This document shows, in pieces, positions 50,693 to 60,179 of a DNA stretch of 64,000 bases; position 1 is the first letter of the stretch, and every line of letters starts with the position of its first letter. The notes below the pieces were generated by a model. The model was given only the letters and a program-made list of their open reading frames with translations, was not told where the DNA came from and searched no databases. This DNA comes from Lachnoclostridium sp. UBA903 (lineage in GTDB: Bacteria > Bacillota > Clostridia > Lachnospirales > Lachnospiraceae). The stretch lies in NCBI GenBank assembly GCA_002294045.1, contig DBEP01000065.1:19752-83751 (forward strand), given 5' to 3'. The position numbers were made by a program, and so were the translations under genes.

Positions 50693-51628
50693 TTATGATC
50701 CAATTACATTATTATCACTGCCAACTTCCGTTAAGGATTTAACAAGTCCCGCAACTCCCTGAATTTCAGAAGGGATGATAATCTTCGTAGCCTTGCCGTC
50801 AGCCGCTTTTGCAAAAGCCTCCAGACTCTTTAGCTGAAGAACCGCGTTACCCGGATTGGATTCATTTAAGAATCGGATACCGTCTGCATTGGCTTTTTGT
50901 ATTGCAAGTATGGCTTCCGCCTCACCTTCCGCTTCCCGGATGGTTGCTTCTTTCTTAGCTTCCGCCCGAAGGATGGCAGCTTCCTTATCCGCTTCCGCAG
51001 ACAAAATTTCAGACTGTTTTTTACCCTCCGCTACAAGAATGGCCGAAGTCTTTTCACCTTCCGCACGCAGAATGGCTTCTCTTCTCTCACGCTCTGCCTT
51101 CATCTGTTTTTCCATGGCATCCTGAATGGCTGCCGGGGGAAGTATATTTTTTAACTCAACACGGTTAACTTTAATACCCCATGGGTCCGTTGCCACATCA
51201 AGGGATACCCGCATCTTGGTATTGATGATTTCTCTCGAAGTTAAGGTCTGGTCAAGTTCCAAATCACCGATTATATTTCTTAAAGTAGTGGCCGTTAGAT
51301 TTTCGATTGCTAGTATGGGACGCTCAACACCATATGCATATAACTTCGGGTCCGTAATCTGGAAAAAAACAACCGTATCAATTTTCATGGTTACATTATC
51401 CTTCGTTATGACGGGCTGAGGTGCAAAGTCTACAACCTGTTCCTTAAGCAAAACTTTTCTCGCAATCTTATCAATAAGCGGAACCTTGATATGAATACCA
51501 ACATTCCAGGTGGCCTGATAACCGCCAAGCCTTTCCACTACATAAGCATTGGCCTGGGGTACAATTTTAATACAGGATGCTAATACAAGTAATACAAGTA
51601 CTACAAATACAATTAATACTATTTCCAT
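50693..51628 (-). CDS. SPFH/Band 7 (stomatin-like) membrane protein
   Basis: 311 residues from ATG 51628 (GGAGGG 9 bases upstream, inside the NfeD coding end). N-terminal transmembrane helix (3-20), SPFH domain at about 20-180 (VPQANAYVVERLGGYQATWN, PLIDKIARKVLLKEQ, VTMKIDTVVFFQITDP), then a Glu/Ala/Lys-rich coiled coil (180-250) and a hydrophobic C-terminal part. Forms large membrane rings with NfeD and organises membrane microdomains or modulates proteases. Follows NfeD by 2 bases. Confidence 0.94.
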   Translation of the reverse strand: MEIVLIVFVVLVLLVLASCIKIVPQANAYVVERLGGYQATWNVGIHIKVPLIDKIARKVLLKEQVVDFAPQPVITKDNVTMKIDTVVFFQITDPKLYAYGVERPILAIENLTATTLRNIIGDLELDQTLTSREIINTKMRVSLDVATDPWGIKVNRVELKNILPPAAIQDAMEKQMKAERERREAILRAEGEKTSAILVAEGKKQSEILSAEADKEAAILRAEAKKEATIREAEGEAEAILAIQKANADGIRFLNESNPGNAVLQLKSLEAFAKAADGKATKIIIPSEIQGVAGLVKSLTEVGSDNNVIGS

Positions 51629-51630
51629 AA

Positions 51631-52071
51631 TCACATTCCCTCCACATCTGCTTCAACTATTAATTTGACACCTGATACTTCTCTTATGACAACTTTTTCC
51701 CCGGTTTCAATAATCTCCTGGTCAATAAGAGCCCTGGCTGTCCATTCCTGTCCGTTTACAATTACCTGTCCGGTATTGTTAAAATTATCAATTTTTTCTA
51801 TAACCTTGCCGTCTCTGCCTATAAGACTTTCATAATTTGTTTTAATCCGCTGTTTATTAAAATACTTTTGAGCAATCGGCCTGGTAAAATATAAAAGTAC
51901 AAATGAAACAATTATAAATACGACAAATTCCAGGATAGAGTTATCTACTATCAAGGATAATAAAAATGCTATTAATGCACCGCCGGCAAACCAAATCGTA
52001 GTCAAACCCAGTGTTATTATCTCTATTACTAAAAATACGGCCAATGCAATTAACCAATAAATTGAATTCAT
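51631..52071 (-). CDS. NfeD family membrane protein
   Basis: 146 residues. Three hydrophobic segments (5-20, 27-42, 48-65) and a C-terminal OB-fold domain (about 80-145; LIGRDGKVIEKIDNFNNTGQ). Short NfeD type without the ClpP-like domain. First gene of the NfeD-SPFH pair; GGAAGGGGG before the ATG. Confidence 0.93.
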   Translation of the reverse strand: MNSIYWLIALAVFLVIEIITLGLTTIWFAGGALIAFLLSLIVDNSILEFVVFIIVSFVLLYFTRPIAQKYFNKQRIKTNYESLIGRDGKVIEKIDNFNNTGQVIVNGQEWTARALIDQEIIETGEKVVIREVSGVKLIVEADVEGM

Positions 52072-52108
52072 ACCGCAACCCCCTTCCGTTTCATTTATTG
52101 TTACTTTT

Positions 52109-52137
52109 ATTTTACTTCATAACCTATAAATTTACAA
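52109..52137 (-). promoter_or_regulatory. Candidate promoter of the NfeD-SPFH operon
   Basis: Minus strand: TTGTAA (52132-52137), 17-base spacer, TAAAAT (52109-52114). Confidence 0.45.
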
Positions 52138-52223
52138 GAAAAGATTACTGCATTTGATTGTTTTTAACTATATTTTAATATGATTCTAATATAATAATCA
52201 GTATTCTTTTTCCTTTTCGTAAT

Positions 52224-53036
52224 TTAAAAAGGAGGTACGGGGATGAAGGCTTTCTTTCTTCTCTGATGATATACCTCGTACATCAGAATTGCCGCCGCGA
52301 CGGCCGCATTCAGGGATTCCACATTTCCTTCCATGGGAATTTTAATATATTGGTCCGACATAGAGGCTGTTTCACTGCTTAGCCCGTTGGCTTCGTTTCC
52401 AATCAGAATTGCGCATTTGTCCTGATAATTAACTTCATCATAAGTTTGCCCGGCATTTAAATAGGATGCATAGACGGATATGTTATTCTTTTTAATCTGA
52501 ATTAAAACGTCTTTAAAAACCTCTGCATAAATAAAAGGCATCCGGTATATGGCTCCCATGGTTGAACGTATTACCTTGGGATTATACATATCCACAGAGG
52601 ATTTGCTTAATATAATTCCGGTAACACCGGCACCTTCCGCAGTCCGGAGAATTGTCCCCAGGTTGCCGGGGTCCCGGATATCCTCCAGCAGCAGCAGATT
52701 GGCATCCGGAGCCGTTATAATTGTTTTAAGGTCATAAACCGGCTTTTTCACAACAGCCATAATTCCCTGGGGAGTCAAGGTATCCGAGGCTTCTTTCAGT
52801 ACCCTGTCGGAAACAATCTCATATGGAAATACGTCAAAATAATCCGGGTCTTCCTGCTGTTTCTCTTCATAAAAACTTTCCGAAACATAAGCTTTCATCA
52901 GATATCCGCCTGCTTTCGATTCTTCAAACATCTTGATGCCTTCTGTGACAAAAGCTCCCTGCTCCATTCTTGCCCTGGATTTTTTCTGTAATTGCATGAT
53001 TCTTTTTATTTGCGGATTTGCTGCGCTGGTAATCAT
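52224..53036 (-). CDS. TrmH/SpoU family RNA 2'-O-methyltransferase
   Basis: 270 residues. N-terminal substrate-binding domain (1-100; SAANPQIKRIMQLQKKSRAR) and C-terminal knotted SPOUT domain with the three motifs: LLEDIRDPGNLGTILRTAEG, CAILIGNEANGLS and IPMEGNVESLNAAVAAAILM. Methylates rRNA or tRNA ribose; close to the RlmB/YsgA group. Upstream of the start lies a fragment of the CTAG repeat (53056-53072). Confidence 0.93.
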   Translation of the reverse strand: MITSAANPQIKRIMQLQKKSRARMEQGAFVTEGIKMFEESKAGGYLMKAYVSESFYEEKQQEDPDYFDVFPYEIVSDRVLKEASDTLTPQGIMAVVKKPVYDLKTIITAPDANLLLLEDIRDPGNLGTILRTAEGAGVTGIILSKSSVDMYNPKVIRSTMGAIYRMPFIYAEVFKDVLIQIKKNNISVYASYLNAGQTYDEVNYQDKCAILIGNEANGLSSETASMSDQYIKIPMEGNVESLNAAVAAAILMYEVYHQRRKKAFIPVPPF

Positions 53037-53055
53037 TCCTGCTCTCCCTTTTACT

Positions 53056-53072
53056 CTAGAGTGTGTTCACTG
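53056..53072. repeat. Partial CTAG dispersed repeat
   Basis: CTAGAGTGTGTTCACTG; on the minus strand ACACACTCTAG, the end sequence of the family. Only the terminal half matches. Confidence 0.4.
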
Positions 53073-53161
53073 TTTTATTTTTTATGCACCCTCTTGCTCC
53101 ATAAAGGTACTTATTATTATAATATAATAATGTCATATTGTACATCATTATGACTCGTATT

Positions 53162-53869
53162 TTAAGAAACAAAACGGTTCTTTGCTGCAACCACTAATGC
53201 CGTATGGCCGTCCTCTGTTATTTCAAGTACTGAGACCTTATCAAATCCTGCCTGTCTGATAATTTCAATTTCATGTTCCAAAGTCAACGGAGTATCAAAA
53301 TGCACAAATACATCTTCCGGAATCCCGTCACGCTCCCTCCTGCGGGCAGCCTCCGCAAACAGTAAATCTTCCTCTTCCTGATTCTTTGCAACATAATCAC
53401 ATTCGATATAGCAGGCACCGTACTTTAAGCATTGATATACCTTTTGAAAAATAAGCAGCTTTTTTTCCGGCCTGTAATGATGCAGGGTTTGAAAAGATAC
53501 TGCCGCATCAAAGCATTCCCTGCCGAAAGGTTTTGTAAAATAATCCGTACAGAACAACGTAAGCTTTTTATTTCCGTGTTTTTTCTCCAATTGTTCCAGC
53601 ATAGCTTTTGATAAATCTATACCGGTTACTTCCATATCGGGAAACCTTTTAAAAATCCGGTCTAATTCCAGTCCGGTCCCGCATCCCAAATCCAGCAGCG
53701 TCTTTGTACCTTCCGGTATCCATTGTGCCATATGTTCATAGTATTCTCCCATTACAGACATATGTTCTTCATATCCGCCAAGTTTTGATTCAAAGAAAGC
53801 GTCCATTCTTTCGAGCTTATTGTTTTTCGTTTCCTCAAGCCATGCCTTAAGACTATCCAATTTCACCAT
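53162..53869 (-). CDS. Class I SAM-dependent methyltransferase
   Basis: 235 residues from ATG 53869, chosen on domain fit; the ribosome site is poor for any of the candidate starts, so the N-terminus is uncertain. SAM motif I TLLDLGCGTGLELDRIF (about 50-66), motif II VTGIDLSKAMLEQL, and AVSFQTLHHYRPEKKL. Substrate unknown. Confidence 0.88.
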   Translation of the reverse strand: MVKLDSLKAWLEETKNNKLERMDAFFESKLGGYEEHMSVMGEYYEHMAQWIPEGTKTLLDLGCGTGLELDRIFKRFPDMEVTGIDLSKAMLEQLEKKHGNKKLTLFCTDYFTKPFGRECFDAAVSFQTLHHYRPEKKLLIFQKVYQCLKYGACYIECDYVAKNQEEEDLLFAEAARRRERDGIPEDVFVHFDTPLTLEHEIEIIRQAGFDKVSVLEITEDGHTALVVAAKNRFVS

Positions 53870-54036
53870 TCCCTTTCTTTTATCTTTATTGGGGCCGATT
53901 GCCGGACCTCTGCCTCTATCATACACTTATGTTATGAAATTTCATACCTTAAACATTTTTCTAAGAATAAAAGCAGTTCCCATAACATTGAGGCTGCTGC
54001 AAAATCCAAAATGTTCTGCAACAGCCCCCATCTTAT

Positions 54037-54312
54037 TCATAAACCATTTTTCATTTTACCGATAATACGTTGAACGCTTTTTTCCGATAAGAAGTATTTT
54101 TTTGCTATATCCGGGGACTTGATTCCCCTCTGATAATCTGCAAAAATATTAAAGTTTCTTTCCGTCAGCTCCTCGCGGATCCTGGTGCCTTCGCCCCAGA
54201 CTCTTCTGTTATTCTTTTTTCTCGGAATATAAATGCATTCTCCATCTATATAATCCTGAATTATTTCGATAATTTCAACAGGCAGAACCTGTTCTGCTTT
54301 TCTATAGCCCAT
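54037..54312 (-). CDS. CD3324-type small helix-turn-helix protein
   Basis: 91 residues. MGYRKAEQVLPVEIIEIIQD followed by YIDGECIYIPRKK and a C-terminal helix-turn-helix (SPDIAKKYFLSEKSVQRIIG) match the CD3324 family of clostridia. Possibly a DNA-binding regulator; role unknown. A GGCTGCTGCA hairpin lies just downstream (about 53990-54030). Confidence 0.8.
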   Translation of the reverse strand: MGYRKAEQVLPVEIIEIIQDYIDGECIYIPRKKNNRRVWGEGTRIREELTERNFNIFADYQRGIKSPDIAKKYFLSEKSVQRIIGKMKNGL

Positions 54313-54449
54313 TTTGCCCTCCTAAAAATAACTGCTATTAGGAACCGCAGCGGCTATAACAATTTATATTATAAAATGCAATAGCCGTTGCTATGCATTT
54401 ATAACATATTTCCTCATAAATAAACCTCCTCTTTTAACCCCGGCTGCCA

Positions 54450-55526
54450 CTAGGCGCTTTCATTCATATTAGCCAGCTTTGCCGCCTGGTCGGCCGCAAT
54501 CAGGCTGTCTATTACTTCATCCAAATCGCCCTCCAATATGGCCTCCAGTCTGTGCAGTGTCAGTTTAATCCTGTGATCCGTTACGCGTCCCTGAGGAAAA
54601 TTATAGGTACGGATTTTCTCGGAACGGTCACCGGTTCCTACCTGGCTTTTCCTGGCTTCCGCCTCAGCATTATGGGCTTTCTCCAGTTCCATTTCATATA
54701 ATTTGGAACGTAAAACCTTTAATGCCTTATCCCTGTTTTTTAACTGGGATTTCTCATCCTGGCAGGAAATAACAATTCCAGTCGGAATATGGGTCAGACG
54801 TACGGCAGAGTCGGTAGTATTAACGCATTGTCCGCCATTGCCGGAGGAACGGAATACGTCAAATCTACAGTCATTTAAATCCAGCTCCACATCTACTTCT
54901 TCCGCTTCCGGCATAATTGCAACCGTTGAAGTGGAAGTATGGATTCTTCCGCCGGATTCCGTTACCGGAATACGCTGTACCCGGTGAACTCCGCTTTCAT
55001 ATTTCATTTTTGAATATACACCTTTTCCGTTAATCATAAAGACAACTTCCTTGAAGCCGCCCAAACCGTTTTCATTTAAGTTCATCATGTCAATCTTCCA
55101 GCGCTGTCTCTCCGCATATTTGCTATACATCCGGAATAACTCCGCCGCAAATAAAGCTGCTTCATCACCGCCGGCACCACCTCTGATTTCAACAATAACA
55201 TTCTTTTCATCATTAGGGTCCTTGGGCAGAAGCAAAATCTTAAGCTGTTCTTCGATTTCGGCAAGCTTCTGCTTGCATTCGTTTAATTCTTCTTTGGCTA
55301 GTTCCCGCATTTCTTCATCGCTTTCTTCTTCCAGCATTGCCAGACTATCTTCGATGCGGGCTTTTGTTGCCTTATATTCCTTAAATTTCTCAACAATATC
55401 CGTCAGATCATTTTGTTCCTTCATGAGTTTACGAAACCGGTTCTGGTCATTTACGACACCGGGATCATTTAATTCATCCACCAATTCCTTATAGCGTATT
55501 AAAAGATCCTCTAATTTATCAAACAT
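54450..55526 (-). CDS. prfA: Peptide chain release factor 1
   Basis: 358 residues from ATG 55526, GGAGG 7 bases upstream. Recognises UAA and UAG. Peptidyl-hydrolysis GGQ in SSGNGGQCVNTTDSAVRLTH; stop-codon tripeptide PVT in RIPVTESGGRIHTST (PxT of RF1). Last gene of the rho-rpmE-DUF1385-prmC-prfA cluster, next to its own modifying methylase. Confidence 0.97.
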   Translation of the reverse strand: MFDKLEDLLIRYKELVDELNDPGVVNDQNRFRKLMKEQNDLTDIVEKFKEYKATKARIEDSLAMLEEESDEEMRELAKEELNECKQKLAEIEEQLKILLLPKDPNDEKNVIVEIRGGAGGDEAALFAAELFRMYSKYAERQRWKIDMMNLNENGLGGFKEVVFMINGKGVYSKMKYESGVHRVQRIPVTESGGRIHTSTSTVAIMPEAEEVDVELDLNDCRFDVFRSSGNGGQCVNTTDSAVRLTHIPTGIVISCQDEKSQLKNRDKALKVLRSKLYEMELEKAHNAEAEARKSQVGTGDRSEKIRTYNFPQGRVTDHRIKLTLHRLEAILEGDLDEVIDSLIAADQAAKLANMNESA

Positions 55527-55582
55527 TTTAAGTCCTCCATTCAAACTATCAAATACTTATATTGACATAGGATAATAAACAG

Positions 55583-56434
55583 CTAAGTGAAGGACTCCTC
55601 TTCTTTTTTATACCGGCCCCTTATAACACGGTTAAGACCGGCCAAATCATCAATTACTTCTATATCCACAATTCCCGCCTCCCGTAATAATTCACTGACA
55701 GCTTCCGCCTGGCTGCAGCCTATCTCTAAAAATATATAACCATCCGGTTTTAAAAACTGTCCGATACCGCTGATAATGACACGGTAAAAATACAGGCCGT
55801 CCATACTGCCGTCCAAAGCCAGTACAGGTTCATAATTCTTTACTTCCTCCATTAAACCGGATATGTCCCGAGTCGGTATATAGGGAGGATTAGATATTAT
55901 TATATCATATTTCCCGCTGACCTGTGTATACATATCACTTTCAAGAAATGTAACATCCGCCTGCAATTGTCTGGCATTTTCTTCAGCTAAGATTAAAGCT
56001 TTTTTCGAAATATCCACACCAACCGCATTATGGGTTCCGCCTAATTTGGCAAGGCTGATTATGATACAGCCCGAGCCGGTACATAAATCCAGAACCTCTT
56101 TTCCCTCCGATACCTTCAGCGCTTCCTCAACCAGGATTTCCGTATCCTGCCTGGGTATTAATACATCTTCTTTAACAAGGAATTTAAGACCCATGAATTC
56201 CTGTTCACCGGTAATATACTGCAGCGGAACATGCCTGCCGCGTTTATAAATCAATGCAAGATACTGATGGTATTGTTCCTCTGTTATGGCCATACGGGAA
56301 TTCATGATATACCGGGCACGGTCAATATGGAAATAATGAGATAACAAATACCAGGCATCCAAATCACCTTCCGTTATTCCCTTTTCCTTAAGAAAAGCCT
56401 TGCCCTGAATCAAAGCTTCCTCCATTGTTCTCAT
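55583..56434 (-). CDS. prmC: Release factor glutamine methyltransferase
   Basis: 283 residues. Methylates the GGQ glutamine of release factors. Seen: DLCTGSGCIIISLAKLGG for SAM binding and IISNPPYIP for the NPPY catalytic motif. Its stop is 56 bases before prfA, its substrate protein. Starts 3 bases after the DUF1385 stop, so coupled translation is likely. Confidence 0.97.
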   Translation of the reverse strand: MRTMEEALIQGKAFLKEKGITEGDLDAWYLLSHYFHIDRARYIMNSRMAITEEQYHQYLALIYKRGRHVPLQYITGEQEFMGLKFLVKEDVLIPRQDTEILVEEALKVSEGKEVLDLCTGSGCIIISLAKLGGTHNAVGVDISKKALILAEENARQLQADVTFLESDMYTQVSGKYDIIISNPPYIPTRDISGLMEEVKNYEPVLALDGSMDGLYFYRVIISGIGQFLKPDGYIFLEIGCSQAEAVSELLREAGIVDIEVIDDLAGLNRVIRGRYKKEEESFT

Positions 56435-56437
56435 ACC

Positions 56438-57811
56438 CTATTTATCCTTATCCTCATTTTCTTCAGCCTCTACCAGATATCGGTCCAAAGCTCTGAGTAT
56501 TTCGTCATCTTCATCTTCCAATACGGATTGAACCGGTATATTTGCCGCCTTTTCCGAAGTGGCGGCTGTTTCCTCCATAGCAGTTTGAAGTGTATTGGCG
56601 GATGGATTCTCCTGCTTCAATCCGCTACCTGGGGCACGATTTTTTCTTCTGTTACTTTTTCCCGTTTTTATATCTGTGATATCGGTTTTAACAGCCTCCT
56701 GACCGTTGGTTTGATTACCGTCCGGCTTCCCGTTTATTTCAGTATTTCCGTTTTGGGCCGGCTTATCCTTAGAAACAGCGTTATTCCGGCTGTCACTCTT
56801 TTTGGTTTTATTGCCCAGATTATGGTTTTTACCGGAATTCTTTCCGCCGTTTTTATTTCTTCTGCTCTTCCTGCCGTTTTGCTTTTCCTGAGCCGGTTCT
56901 AAAAATGCCCGCCAGTCAAAAACGGCATCCACGGAGCGGATTGCCACTTCAATCATGTCTTCATCCGGTTCCCTGGTCGTCAGGCCTTGCAGCCACATTC
57001 CCGGCTGGCTTAAGACATGAACAATTTTGGAATCGCTTTTTCCGGCTAACCGAATAAATTCATAGGATACTCCCGCGATGACAGGAATCAGCAAAATCCT
57101 TACCAGATAACGCAGCCATTCCTGTTCCATCCGAATAAAGATAAAAAACAGGATACTTACAAACATAACAATAAACATAAAGCTTGTTCCGCATCTTTTA
57201 TGCTGCTTTGACTGCCATTTTACATTTTCCACGGTTAACTCGAATCCCTGCTCCAGGCAGTTAATGGTTTTATGTTCCGCACCATGGTACATAAACATCC
57301 TTTTAATGTCCTTCATCTGAGAAATGGCTAAAACATAGGAAATAAAGATAAGGATGCGGATACAGCCTTCCACAACCGCCAATAAGGCTCCGGATTCAAT
57401 ACGTTCTCCCAATAAACCGGCGACAAACGCCGGCAGTACGATAAATATTCCCACTGCCAGCAATATTGCTACGATAAAGGTAACCGTCATTATTATACTT
57501 TCTGCCTTATCTTTAAAAATCTTAGAAAAAGCCTTATCCAGTTTGGTTTGTTTTACTTCCTCTTCTTCTTCAAAAAAGCTGGCGGAAAAAGTCAAAGTCC
57601 TGGTCCCTATTATCATGGATTCAACAAAGGCAAGCATCCCCCGGAATATCGGCAGCTTAAATATTTTATATTTATCTGCCGCACTGGCAAATGTATTGGT
57701 CTCCACTACAATTTCATTATCCGGTTTTCTGACTGCAATGGCATACCGTTCTTTATTTTTCATCATTACACCTTCAATTACAGCCTGACCGCCAATTCCT
57801 GATGGTTTCAT
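56438..57811 (-). CDS. DUF1385 (YqhQ-like) membrane protein with long low-complexity tail
   Basis: 457 residues from ATG 57811. DUF1385 domain at 1-305: SGIGGQAVIEGVMMKNKERY, HGAEHKTINCLEQG, KRCGTSFMFIVMF, with about five transmembrane helices. The last 150 residues are Lys/Asn/Gln/Glu-rich and disordered, longer than in B. subtilis YqhQ. The gene's place beside prmC/prfA is conserved in Firmicutes. Function unknown. Confidence 0.92.
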   Translation of the reverse strand: MKPSGIGGQAVIEGVMMKNKERYAIAVRKPDNEIVVETNTFASAADKYKIFKLPIFRGMLAFVESMIIGTRTLTFSASFFEEEEEVKQTKLDKAFSKIFKDKAESIIMTVTFIVAILLAVGIFIVLPAFVAGLLGERIESGALLAVVEGCIRILIFISYVLAISQMKDIKRMFMYHGAEHKTINCLEQGFELTVENVKWQSKQHKRCGTSFMFIVMFVSILFFIFIRMEQEWLRYLVRILLIPVIAGVSYEFIRLAGKSDSKIVHVLSQPGMWLQGLTTREPDEDMIEVAIRSVDAVFDWRAFLEPAQEKQNGRKSRRNKNGGKNSGKNHNLGNKTKKSDSRNNAVSKDKPAQNGNTEINGKPDGNQTNGQEAVKTDITDIKTGKSNRRKNRAPGSGLKQENPSANTLQTAMEETAATSEKAANIPVQSVLEDEDDEILRALDRYLVEAEENEDKDK

Positions 57812-57919
57812 ATACCGCACATCCTCTCTTACATTCTGCAGCTTTTAAGACTGCAAAACCGTATATCTCTGTCCACATTTTTTTATTTTGTATATTATTT
57901 AATCTGCGGATTTAAAAAT

Positions 57920-57945
57920 AGGCTGAGATTATGAAACCTCAACCT
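57920..57945 (-). terminator. Terminator or attenuator after rpmE
   Basis: AGGCTGAG (57920-57927) and CTCAACCT (57938-57945); on the minus strand the stem forms with one wobble pair and ATTTTTAAAT follows. It sits between rpmE and the DUF1385 gene. Confidence 0.55.
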
Positions 57946-57977
57946 GATTTTTAAACATTTGATATGTTACCGTCATT

Positions 57978-58187
57978 CTATTGTTCCTTACTAAGGCCAT
58001 ATCTACGATTAAACTTATCAATAGCTCCGCGGGCTGCAGCTGCTTTCTGCTGTCCGGTGTAAAACGGATGGCACTTAGAACAAATTTCTACGTGGATATC
58101 ACTCTTAGTTGAACCTGTAACGAACTCGTTACCGCAGTTACAAACAACTTTTGCCTGGAAATATTTAGGATGGATTCCCTCTTTCAT
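57978..58187 (-). CDS. rpmE: Ribosomal protein L31, zinc-binding form
   Basis: 69 residues. Zinc ligands present (CNCGNEF, then CSKC), so this is the C-plus type rather than the zinc-independent paralogue used under zinc limitation. KEGIHPKYFQAKVVCNCG and HPFYTGQQK are typical. Located between rho and DUF1385 genes, the usual order. Confidence 0.97.
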   Translation of the reverse strand: MKEGIHPKYFQAKVVCNCGNEFVTGSTKSDIHVEICSKCHPFYTGQQKAAAARGAIDKFNRRYGLSKEQ

Positions 58188-58299
58188 ACTTTCACCTCTT
58201 CACAAACGAATGTAATTTTTAAAGTTGACCTGCGTCAAACTATTATCATCTTATAAACAGCTTTCTAATTATAGCATAGGTTCATACCTAATGCAATAC

Positions 58300-59868
58300 C
58301 TAAAAAACAATTTTGGTTTTTTTGATGGTTTCGATAAATTCTTGATTGGATTTTGTTTTAATAAACATATCGATGATTCTTTCCACAGCATCATCCGATT
58401 TCATACTGTTAAATGCTTTCCGCATTAAAAAGGTGGCTTCCATTTCAGAGTGGCTTAACAATAAATCATCCCTGCGGGTACTGGATTTAACTAAATCAAT
58501 GGCCGGAAAAATCCGTTTTTCCGATAAATTCCTATCAAGAACCAATTCCATATTACCGGTTCCCTTAAATTCTTCATATACCACATCATCCATTCTGCTT
58601 CCCGTGTCAACCAGGGCGGTGGCAAGAATGGTTAATGTTCCGCCTTCACGCATATTCCTCGCTGCTCCGAAAAAACGTTTCGGCATATATAAAGCAGTCG
58701 GGTCAAGACCGCCTGATAAAGTTCTGCCGCTGGCCTGTACCGTTAGGTTATAGGCCCTCGCCAGCCTTGTAATACTGTCTAACAGTACAACGACGTCTTT
58801 TTTATGTTCCACCAGGCGTTTGGCGCGTTCAATTACCATTTCTGAAACTCGTTTATGATTATCAGGAAGTTCGTCGAAAGTAGAATAAATTACTTCAACA
58901 TTCTTACCTTCTATGGATTCTTTGATATCCGTTACTTCCTCGGGACGTTCATCAATAAGAAGAATTATAAGGCTGATGCCCGGATGATTTTTCGTAATGG
59001 CCTTTGCAATCTGTTTCAACAAGGTAGTTTTACCTGCTTTGGGCTGAGAGACGATCATTCCCCTCTGGCCTTTTCCTATGGGAGAAATTAAATCTACCAT
59101 TCGCATGGATACATTGGCACCGGGGGTTTCTAAATGAATCCTTTCATTAGGAAAGATTGGAGTTAAATCTTCAAATTTCTTACGGCGTTGTGCTTCCGAC
59201 GGATGTAAACCATTCACACTCTTTACATATAACAGGGCGCTGAACTTTTCTCCCTGGTTACGAATTCTCGTATTACCGACTACAATATCTCCGGTTTTTA
59301 AACCAAATCTGCGAATCTGAGCCGGCGATACATAAACATCGTTTTCACCGGGAAGGTAATTATCACACCGGATAAATCCATAGCCGTCCGGCATAACTTC
59401 CAGTATTCCTTCTTTTGTTTCTCCGCTGTCCAATTGTTCCGTTTCGGTAGGGGACATTACATTTTTTCTGGTATCCGTTTCCGTCTGGAGTGCCGCATTC
59501 TTTTTGAGTTCCTGCTCCGATTGTGCTGCTCCGTTTCTTTTGTATTCCTGCTCCGGCTGTACGGTTCCGTTTCTTTTCGGCTCCGTCTCCTGTCTGGACA
59601 AATTGTTTTTTCTTTTTCCCGTATCTCGTACGGATTTTTCTTCCGAACTAATTTTGTCTGACTTTTCTGTTCCAACAGTTGCTGCATCCGGATTTGCCTG
59701 TTTACTGCCAGGCTGGAAATCCATCACAGTTTTTTCATCTGCCGAGTCGTGTATCTTCAAGGCATCTATCAGTTCTTGTTTCCGCAATGCAGTTATGCTT
59801 TTAATACCTTTGTTTTTTGCCAATGTTCTAAGCTCTGCTAAGGACATTTCATTATACTGTGTTTCCAT
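58300..59868 (-). CDS. rho: Transcription termination factor Rho with repeat-containing insertion
   Basis: 522 residues, about 100 longer than E. coli Rho. Rho_N domain 8-40 (SLAELRTLAKNKGIKSITAL). A hydrophilic insertion at 45-150 includes four tandem 12-residue repeats at 98-145. The cold-shock-like RNA-binding domain covers about 152-225. Hexameric RecA-like ATPase: Walker A SQPKAGKTT (274-282), Walker B VVVLLDS (339-345), R loop and Q loop present. Rho frees RNA polymerase at unstructured C-rich transcripts. It stands first in the cluster, 112 bases before rpmE. Confidence 0.97.
   Translation of the reverse strand: METQYNEMSLAELRTLAKNKGIKSITALRKQELIDALKIHDSADEKTVMDFQPGSKQANPDAATVGTEKSDKISSEEKSVRDTGKRKNNLSRQETEPKRNGTVQPEQEYKRNGAAQSEQELKKNAALQTETDTRKNVMSPTETEQLDSGETKEGILEVMPDGYGFIRCDNYLPGENDVYVSPAQIRRFGLKTGDIVVGNTRIRNQGEKFSALLYVKSVNGLHPSEAQRRKKFEDLTPIFPNERIHLETPGANVSMRMVDLISPIGKGQRGMIVSQPKAGKTTLLKQIAKAITKNHPGISLIILLIDERPEEVTDIKESIEGKNVEVIYSTFDELPDNHKRVSEMVIERAKRLVEHKKDVVVLLDSITRLARAYNLTVQASGRTLSGGLDPTALYMPKRFFGAARNMREGGTLTILATALVDTGSRMDDVVYEEFKGTGNMELVLDRNLSEKRIFPAIDLVKSSTRRDDLLLSHSEMEATFLMRKAFNSMKSDDAVERIIDMFIKTKSNQEFIETIKKTKIVF
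59434..59577 (-). repeat. Four tandem 36-bp repeats coding the Rho insertion
   Basis: Four consecutive 12-codon units (residues 98-145): KRNGTVQPEQEY, KRNGAAQSEQEL, KKNAALQTETDT, RKNVMSPTETEQ. The first two are closest and divergence grows along the array. Confidence 0.85.
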
Positions 59869-60179
59869 GTAATTCTTGCTCCTTTACAAGTATAAGAGTT
59901 TATTTTTATAGTTTCAAACTGGGAATGGATTCGATATGATCTAGACAGTTCTTATGATTTGCACCCAAAATGTATTATTTACGCTTTATTATACACCTAA
60001 TGTCAAGGAAAAAAAAGCTTTTTTTTTATTATTTTAATGTTTTGTAAAATTTTCTGCGTTTATTGTAAAATTTTTGTGCATAACCCGCCCTTGACAATAA
60101 GAAAACTTGATTTAGCAAACTTTAAGTGATATGATAATTTTAACTTATTAAAAATACTCAATTAAGGTGGTTTTATCTG
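59869..60179. other. Divergent region between rho and the radical SAM unit
   Basis: A 311-base AT-rich region without a gene. It carries an A8-GC-T9 palindrome (about 60009-60027) and the plus-strand promoter at 60107-60135. No clear rho promoter was settled on. Confidence 0.5.
60107..60135 (+). promoter_or_regulatory. Promoter of the small ORF and radical SAM gene
   Basis: TTGATT (60107-60112), 17-base spacer, TATGAT (60130-60135). Confidence 0.55.
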
